The notes beneath the pieces were generated by a model. The model did not search any database, was not told where the DNA came from, and worked only from the letters and a program-made list of their open reading frames with translations. A program made the translations under genes and the position numbers. A stretch of DNA of 35,279 nucleotides from Anaerolineae bacterium (lineage in GTDB: Bacteria > Chloroflexota > Anaerolineae > Promineifilales > Promineifilaceae): NCBI GenBank assembly GCA_024762395.1, contig JANTHP010000008.1, positions 1 to 35,279 of the forward strand, read 5' to 3'. Positions 31,643-35,279 of this stretch are shown one piece after another. How positions within the stretch are numbered: position 1 is the stretch's first letter; each line of letters begins with the position of its first letter.

Positions 31643-31957
31643 TTAAAGTGCAAGTTCTGGTAGTGTTAACCAACCGTATTTATCTTCATCTTTGCTTTTG
31701 ATATTTTCAAACAACCATCTGATTTTTTTTAATTTCTTTTTAGGTATTTGCCCATAACGCAGAGTCTTTCTATACAGTTCCCCGTTACTTAAATCTAATT
31801 TAGTTTGGCTTTCATAGTTATGGGCATGAGGATGTGATGGAAAGGGGTCTTCGTCTGTTTTATGAATTATCCAAACTTCTCCATCTTCTTTCACTCTTGC
31901 TTTTTGCTTAACAAGCATATCATCGTCTAATAGCATGATGGCTATTTCATTACTCAT
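31643..31957 (-). CDS. Small conserved-looking protein of unknown function
   Basis: The 104-residue product has an acidic N terminus (LLDDDMLVKQKARVKEDGE), a His/Pro-rich central motif VWIIHKTDEDPFPSHPHAHN followed by YESQTKLDLSNGELYRKT, and a basic helical C-terminal part. The HPHAH cluster could bind metal. I cannot assign a family. GGAGGAAACAATT in front of the ATG is a strong ribosome site, so it is probably real. Its A+T-rich sequence without the octamer differs from its left neighbour, suggesting recent acquisition. Confidence 0.7.
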   Translation of the reverse strand: MSNEIAIMLLDDDMLVKQKARVKEDGEVWIIHKTDEDPFPSHPHAHNYESQTKLDLSNGELYRKTLRYGQIPKKKLKKIRWLFENIKSKDEDKYGWLTLPELAL

Positions 31958-32374
31958 AATTGTTTCCTCCGTGATGGTTGCCTAAGATTGGCCGCGACTG
32001 TGCGACAGTTGCCAGTAGGCACTAGCTGGCGACCGTTACTGATTGCCTCTATTATACGATCAACTTTGTGTATATTCTGCCGGCTTATGCACGGCCGTCA
32101 TTACCAGTTAAACCAATTGTATCACGCTTAACGACCGCTCCTCACAATTAAGGGTCTCCTACGCAAACGACATCGGCAGCAACGCAGCTATTTGCCCGCA
32201 GAAATGCATGGCGGCTCTTTTCCTCCGCAAGGAAACGGCCGTACCCCTCCTCTCCATCATTCACTCACACATAGGCAGGACGGGGGAACGGCCGCGATGG
32301 TTCTTCGTGTCACATTGTTTGTGATATACTTTTGAAGTCAAAGATTTTTCGTGCAAATATGAGAGCCAATAGAA
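31958..32374. other. Gene-free spacer (417 bp) with repeat copy B and promoters
   Basis: No gene is seen. It holds a minus-strand TATAAT (32056-32051) that could serve the small gene at 31957, two ACGGCCGT octamers (32091, 32236), and the two-block repeat B. Block 1 is 32129-32158 and block 2 about 32259-32283, with about 100 bp of unrelated sequence between them. An extended -10 TGATATACT (32322-32330) stands before tcmP, with no clear -35. Confidence 0.55.
32322..32330 (+). promoter_or_regulatory. Extended -10 promoter before tcmP
   Basis: TGATATACT is a TGN-extended -10 box, the same type as in front of argF. Transcription would start near 32337, about 38 bases before the ATG. No good ribosome site is seen (AGAGCCAATAGAA before the ATG). 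Confidence 0.45.
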
Positions 32375-33277
32375 ATGACTAACAAAACAGCATCAAATCC
32401 ACCAATTGCACCAGAAGATGATGGCTTTGCGGTTCGAGATTCTGGACAATGGGTCGTCGAAAAACTAGATTACATTCAACGTTACATTAACATGTTCACA
32501 ACCGCCATGGCTGATAAACCCTGGCGTAATATACGATATATCGATCTTTTTGCAGGTCCTGGCAAATGCAAGCTTAGAAATAATGGGCAGATAGTCCTTG
32601 GCTCACCATTGCTAGCAATAACAACCAAACGTCCGTTTACCGACTACTTTTTTGTGGATATTTCTGATGAAAATTTGGAGGCTCTCAAAGCTCGAACTAA
32701 CTCGTTGCCTCAATTTGATCACGTAAACTTTCGACACGGTGACGCCAATGAAATAGTTCATCAATTGGTAGCTGAATTTCAAAAGCGTGATGCAAGTTAT
32801 ATTACCGGAAGATGGAAGTCACTGAACTTGGCAGTGTTAGATCCAGAAGGGCTAGAGTTAAAATGGAGTACGGTCGAGAGTCTTGCTAAAGTCAAGAAAA
32901 TGGATCTGATCATCCATTATTCACAGTTTGGACTAACTCGAAATATGGAACGCTGTTTTCATGAAGATGAAACTACCGTAGTTGATCGCTTTTTTGGAGG
33001 TAAGGCATGGAAAACTGTTTATGCTCAAAAACGGGCCAAAGGTGCCAGCAATGCACGGATTCACCGTGACCTTATCGATCTATACAAAAGCAATTTAGCA
33101 GACTTGGGTTATGTGGATGTCGTCGAACAAAATCCAGACTCAGAACCACTAATCAGACATACGTCAAAAAACGCACCTCTCTATCGTCTCCTTTTCGCAA
33201 GCAAAAATAAATTAGGGAACAAGTTTTGGGATGAGGTTACTAAACGTGATGTTTACGGACAGCGTCGTTTGTTATAG
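32375..33277 (+). CDS. tcmP: Three-Cys-motif partner protein TcmP
   Basis: The 300-residue protein matches the TcmP family, named because its members sit beside three-Cys-motif proteins. An N-terminal region (FAVRDSGQWVVEKLDYIQRY) is followed by a methyltransferase-like Rossmann core: IRYIDLFAGPGKCKL (about 54-68), DYFFVDISDENLEAL, NFRHGDANEIVHQL and LNLAVLDPEGLELKWSTVESL (about 150-170). It continues DLIIHYSQFGLTRNM. The pattern DLFAGPG suggests S-adenosylmethionine or nucleotide binding; no activity has been established to my knowledge. It is A+T-rich, has no octamer, and is followed 50 bases later by its partner, an accessory-type pair. Confidence 0.9.
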   Translation: MTNKTASNPPIAPEDDGFAVRDSGQWVVEKLDYIQRYINMFTTAMADKPWRNIRYIDLFAGPGKCKLRNNGQIVLGSPLLAITTKRPFTDYFFVDISDENLEALKARTNSLPQFDHVNFRHGDANEIVHQLVAEFQKRDASYITGRWKSLNLAVLDPEGLELKWSTVESLAKVKKMDLIIHYSQFGLTRNMERCFHEDETTVVDRFFGGKAWKTVYAQKRAKGASNARIHRDLIDLYKSNLADLGYVDVVEQNPDSEPLIRHTSKNAPLYRLLFASKNKLGNKFWDEVTKRDVYGQRRLL

Positions 33278-33327
33278 AATGTTAAGCGAACGCACGTTCT
33301 GTTGATTGGTGTAAGGCAGGTTTTGTT

Positions 33328-34059
33328 ATGGCTACAACAAAAATTGAATGGGCAGAATCAACTTGGAACCCCATTACAGGCTGCACAAAAATTAGCCCCG
33401 GTTGCAAGAACTGCTATGCAGAACGAATGGCTTTTCGTTTGCAAGCGATGGGACAGGCCAATTATGCCAATGGATTTGAATTGACTTTGCATGAACATAT
33501 GTTGGAACGGCCGTTACAATGGAAAAAGCCCCAACTTATCTTTGTCAACTCCATGAGCGATCTGTTTCACAAAGATGTTCCGCTTGACTATATCCAGCGC
33601 GTTTTTGATGTGATGCGCCGCGCTCATTGGCACAATTTTCAAGTTTTGACCAAACGTTCGCAGCGTTTATTTGACTTGAGCGATGAAATTGATTGGCCCG
33701 AAAATGTGTGGATGGGTGTTAGTGTCGAAACGCAAAAATATACATATCGCATTGATCATTTAAGAGAAACAGGGGCCAGGATTAAATTTCTCTCATTGGA
33801 ACCTCTTCTTGGCCCATTAAAAGAGCTTAACCTGGGAAATATAGATTGGGCGATCGTTGGCGGCGAATCAGGGCCAGGATCGCGCCCAATCAAGCGAGAA
33901 TGGGTTACTGAAATTAGAGACCAATGCCTATCCGCAAAAGTCCCCTTCTTTTTCAAACAATGGGGCGGTACGAACAAAAAGAAAACTGGCCGGGAGCTTG
34001 ACGGCCGTACCTGGGATCAACTACCAACCAAGCTTTCACATCAACCCGCTTTTGCATAA
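33328..34059 (+). CDS. Three-Cys-motif (DUF5131, phage Gp37/Gp68-like) protein
   Basis: The 243-residue protein starts with the family signature [20 protein letters not shown] followed by CKNCYAE. Its cysteines C19, C26 and C29 are spaced C-x6-C-x2-C, as in a radical-SAM-like cluster motif but with wider first spacing than the canonical C-x3-C-x2-C. Further conserved blocks are [51 protein letters not shown] and FFFKQWGG, consistent with a TIM-barrel-like radical SAM fold. It pairs with tcmP upstream. The substrate is unknown; nucleic acid or nucleotide modification is a reasonable guess only. An ATG at 33328 follows GGCAGG weakly. Two octamers occur within it. Confidence 0.9.
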   Translation: MATTKIEWAESTWNPITGCTKISPGCKNCYAERMAFRLQAMGQANYANGFELTLHEHMLERPLQWKKPQLIFVNSMSDLFHKDVPLDYIQRVFDVMRRAHWHNFQVLTKRSQRLFDLSDEIDWPENVWMGVSVETQKYTYRIDHLRETGARIKFLSLEPLLGPLKELNLGNIDWAIVGGESGPGSRPIKREWVTEIRDQCLSAKVPFFFKQWGGTNKKKTGRELDGRTWDQLPTKLSHQPAFA

Positions 34060-34096
34060 TCGGCAGCGCAACGGCCGTTCCCCATCCCCGTATAGC

Positions 34097-34236
34097 AATT
34101 ATAAGGCTCTTTGGGGCTTCGTGAGGTTTCAGGTTGCGAGTAGCAAGTAGCGAGTGGCGCGTCCAGAGAAAGTACCCGCCACTCGCCACCCGCCACGCAT
34201 TTGACCTCATGAAATCCGAAAGACCCAATTATAATT
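34097..34236. repeat. 140-bp imperfect palindrome with heptad repeats at its apex
   Basis: AATTATA at 34097-34103 mirrors TATAATT at 34230-34236. Inward, GGCTCTTTGGGG and CGTGAGGTTTCA on the left match the complement of the right arm (GGGTCTTTCGG, ATTTCATGAGG). Near the centre the left arm is built of GCGAGTA, GCAAGTA and GCGAGTG heptads and the right of CGCCACT and CGCCACC heptads, so an RNA or cruciform would be continuous. It is non-coding and lies between DUF5131 and DUF2207. Related heptads interrupt the dehydrogenase gene at 21640-21690. Confidence 0.65.
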
Positions 34237-34278
34237 AACCTAATAAACGGCCGTCTCCCGGCGGCAAAGGAGATTGAG

Positions 34279-35279
34279 ATGTTAAAGCGTTCAGGGTGGG
34301 TGGCTTTCCTTTTAGTCGCTGCTTTGTTCGTTTTTACCGGCGCGGCGCAGGCCCAGGAAAAAAGCTACAGCGCCGAGCGGTTTGATGTAGCCGTCGCCGT
34401 GCAGGCGGATGGCTCCCTGCTGGTGACAGAAACGGTGGTCTTCGACTTTGTCGGCGGCCCGTTCACCTTCGTTTTCCGCGAACTGCCTACTGACCATACC
34501 GATGGGATTGTAGAGATTACGGGCAGCGTGGACGGCCGTACCATCCCCCACGGCGACCAACCCGGCCAACTGGAAATCACAGGCCGCGACCCCATCCGCA
34601 TCACCTGGCATCTGGAACCCACCGGCAACGCCAGCCGCACCTTCGTCCTCAGCTACCATGTGTTGGGCGTGGTGCGCCAGGAAGAAAACAGCGATTTGCT
34701 CCTCTGGCAGGCGCTGCCCGACGAGTACGAATACACCATCGGCAGTAGCGCCGTCACCGTCACCGCTCCGGCGGAGTTGATTTATGTGGCTGAACCGATT
34801 GTACGCGCTGGCGAAGTGGCTGTTACCCGCGACGGCGATCAGCTGATCTTCGCCACCCAAAACCTCCAGCCCAACAGCGAGGTCGTCATCGGCGCCAACT
34901 TCCCGGCGGGCAGTATCCTGACCGCACCGCCCGCATGGCAGGCCCGGCAAGCAGCGCAAGCGGCGCAGGTTCCCATCTGGCTAAGCATTGCCGCAGCGAT
35001 TTTAGGCTCTGGTTTGGTCGCTGTTGTAGCCCAGGTGCGCCGCTATCGTCCCCGTGTTGCCAATAGCCAAAATATCGCCTACGAACCGCCAACCAAGCTG
35101 TCCCCAGGCATTGCCGGAACGCTGCTGACGCAAGACGCCAATCCTACCTGGGCCAGCGCGTTGGGAGCGCTCTTCGGTTTGGCCGAGCAAGGCGTCGTGG
35201 AAATTGACGAATCGCCGGAGAAAAAGTGGTATCGCCAGCATGATTTCCTCATCCGGCTCATTGACGAACCGGTCAACCC
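34279..35279 (+). CDS. DUF2207-type membrane protein (3' end cut by window edge)
   Basis: The plus strand is open from ATG 34279 to the edge (about 333 residues seen). AAAGGAG lies seven bases upstream. A signal peptide (KRSGWVAFLLVAALFVFTGA, cleavage likely at AQA-QE) leads into the DUF2207 beta domain (YSAERFDVAVAVQADGSLLV, then TETVVFDFVGGPFTFVFREL). A membrane helix follows at about 236-254 (IWLSIAAAILGSGLVAVVA), then a cytosolic region containing LSPGIAGTLLTQ and ALFGLAEQGVVEIDE, typical of the family's second part. DUF2207 proteins are predicted membrane proteins of unknown function. The lower-half helices expected in the family lie outside the window. Confidence 0.88.
   Translation, partial: MLKRSGWVAFLLVAALFVFTGAAQAQEKSYSAERFDVAVAVQADGSLLVTETVVFDFVGGPFTFVFRELPTDHTDGIVEITGSVDGRTIPHGDQPGQLEITGRDPIRITWHLEPTGNASRTFVLSYHVLGVVRQEENSDLLLWQALPDEYEYTIGSSAVTVTAPAELIYVAEPIVRAGEVAVTRDGDQLIFATQNLQPNSEVVIGANFPAGSILTAPPAWQARQAAQAAQVPIWLSIAAAILGSGLVAVVAQVRRYRPRVANSQNIAYEPPTKLSPGIAGTLLTQDANPTWASALGALFGLAEQGVVEIDESPEKKWYRQHDFLIRLIDEPVN

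Larger units (their letters stand above)
107..34538. repeat. Dispersed palindromic octamer ACGGCCGT (about 52 copies)
   Basis: Reading the whole window I find about 52 copies of ACGGCCGT, often inside AACGGCCGTT. Examples start near 107, 301, 1003, 4624, 6878, 9292, 13079, 13094, 15840, 17017, 17071, 17117, 20329, 25016, 25072, 25202, 30805, 30848, 31246, 31299 and 34531. Inside genes it is read mainly as Thr-Ala-Val or Asn/Asp-Gly-Arg, and it also occurs in spacers. Being palindromic, it counts equally on both strands. It is scarce at about 1.7-4.6, 13.1-15.8, 25.2-28.7 and 32.2-33.5 kb. It behaves like the cyanobacterial HIP1 octamer but has another sequence. The count was made by eye and may be off by a few. 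Confidence 0.88.

Noticed and set aside
33328-34059. Prophage remnant, since DUF5131 is called phage Gp37/Gp68
   Set aside because: No capsid, tail, integrase or lysis gene is near; the pairing with tcmP explains it better.
34312-34959. Minus-strand 215-codon frame
   Set aside because: Lies wholly inside the DUF2207 gene, which has signal peptide, ribosome site and family pattern.

Overview
The window looks like chromosomal DNA of a Chloroflexota (Anaerolineae/Caldilineae/Ardenticatenia-like) bacterium. This is an inference from the gene mix: DisA_N-type c-di-AMP synthesis next to der, proteins with Pro/Thr stalks ending in SH3-like folds, a PknB-type kinase with a sensory ectodomain, a Ras-like GTPase and a DUF2207 protein. 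Base composition is mid-GC by eye. The palindromic octamer ACGGCCGT occurs about 52 times in 35 kb, in genes and in spacers, where about one copy would be expected by chance. No rRNA, tRNA or CRISPR array was seen.

Layout. 1-3.3 kb: the 5' part of a LysM protein (minus strand), an IS66-like MITE, dgt, and an unknown two-helix membrane protein. 3.4-10.35 kb: a tight plus-strand run argF - TPR protein - cdaA - cdaR - der. 10.36-15.4 kb (minus): a signalling operon, transcribed from the right, of a coiled-coil protein, a membrane protein with an alpha/beta sensor-like core, a Ras-like GTPase and a hybrid histidine kinase; a second MITE lies just upstream. 15.8-19.6 kb (minus): a Ser/Thr kinase followed by a PQQ propeller-TPR-Ig protein that ends in a death-like effector-associated domain. 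19.7-22.8 kb: a fused FAD/Fe-S D-2-hydroxyacid dehydrogenase with a G-rich heptad repeat inserted in frame.

22.8-24.9 kb: two small cassettes (an AAA/DUF4143 ATPase and a Phd-PIN toxin-antitoxin pair), each followed by another copy of the 3' end of the dehydrogenase gene, so three copies of that gene end lie in 2.2 kb. 24.9-28.6 kb: a PEMT/ICMT-like methyltransferase and a TetR-controlled operon (TetR, HXXEE membrane protein, CocE-like hydrolase) without the octamer, possibly acquired. 28.7-31.5 kb: two divergent citrate-synthase-family genes, one fused to a MerR-type HTH. 31.6-34.1 kb: a small unknown gene, then tcmP and its three-Cys-motif partner. 34.1-35.3 kb: a 140-bp imperfect palindrome with heptad repeats and the start of a DUF2207 membrane protein that leaves the window.

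The best candidates for something undescribed are the Ras-like GTPase/coiled-coil/histidine-kinase operon with the adjacent kinase-EAD pair, the TcmP/three-Cys pair, and the repeated gene-end cassettes. Repeats are unusually rich here: the octamer, two MITEs with exact 8-bp target duplications, heptad repeats, REP-like hairpins and a two-block intergenic repeat.
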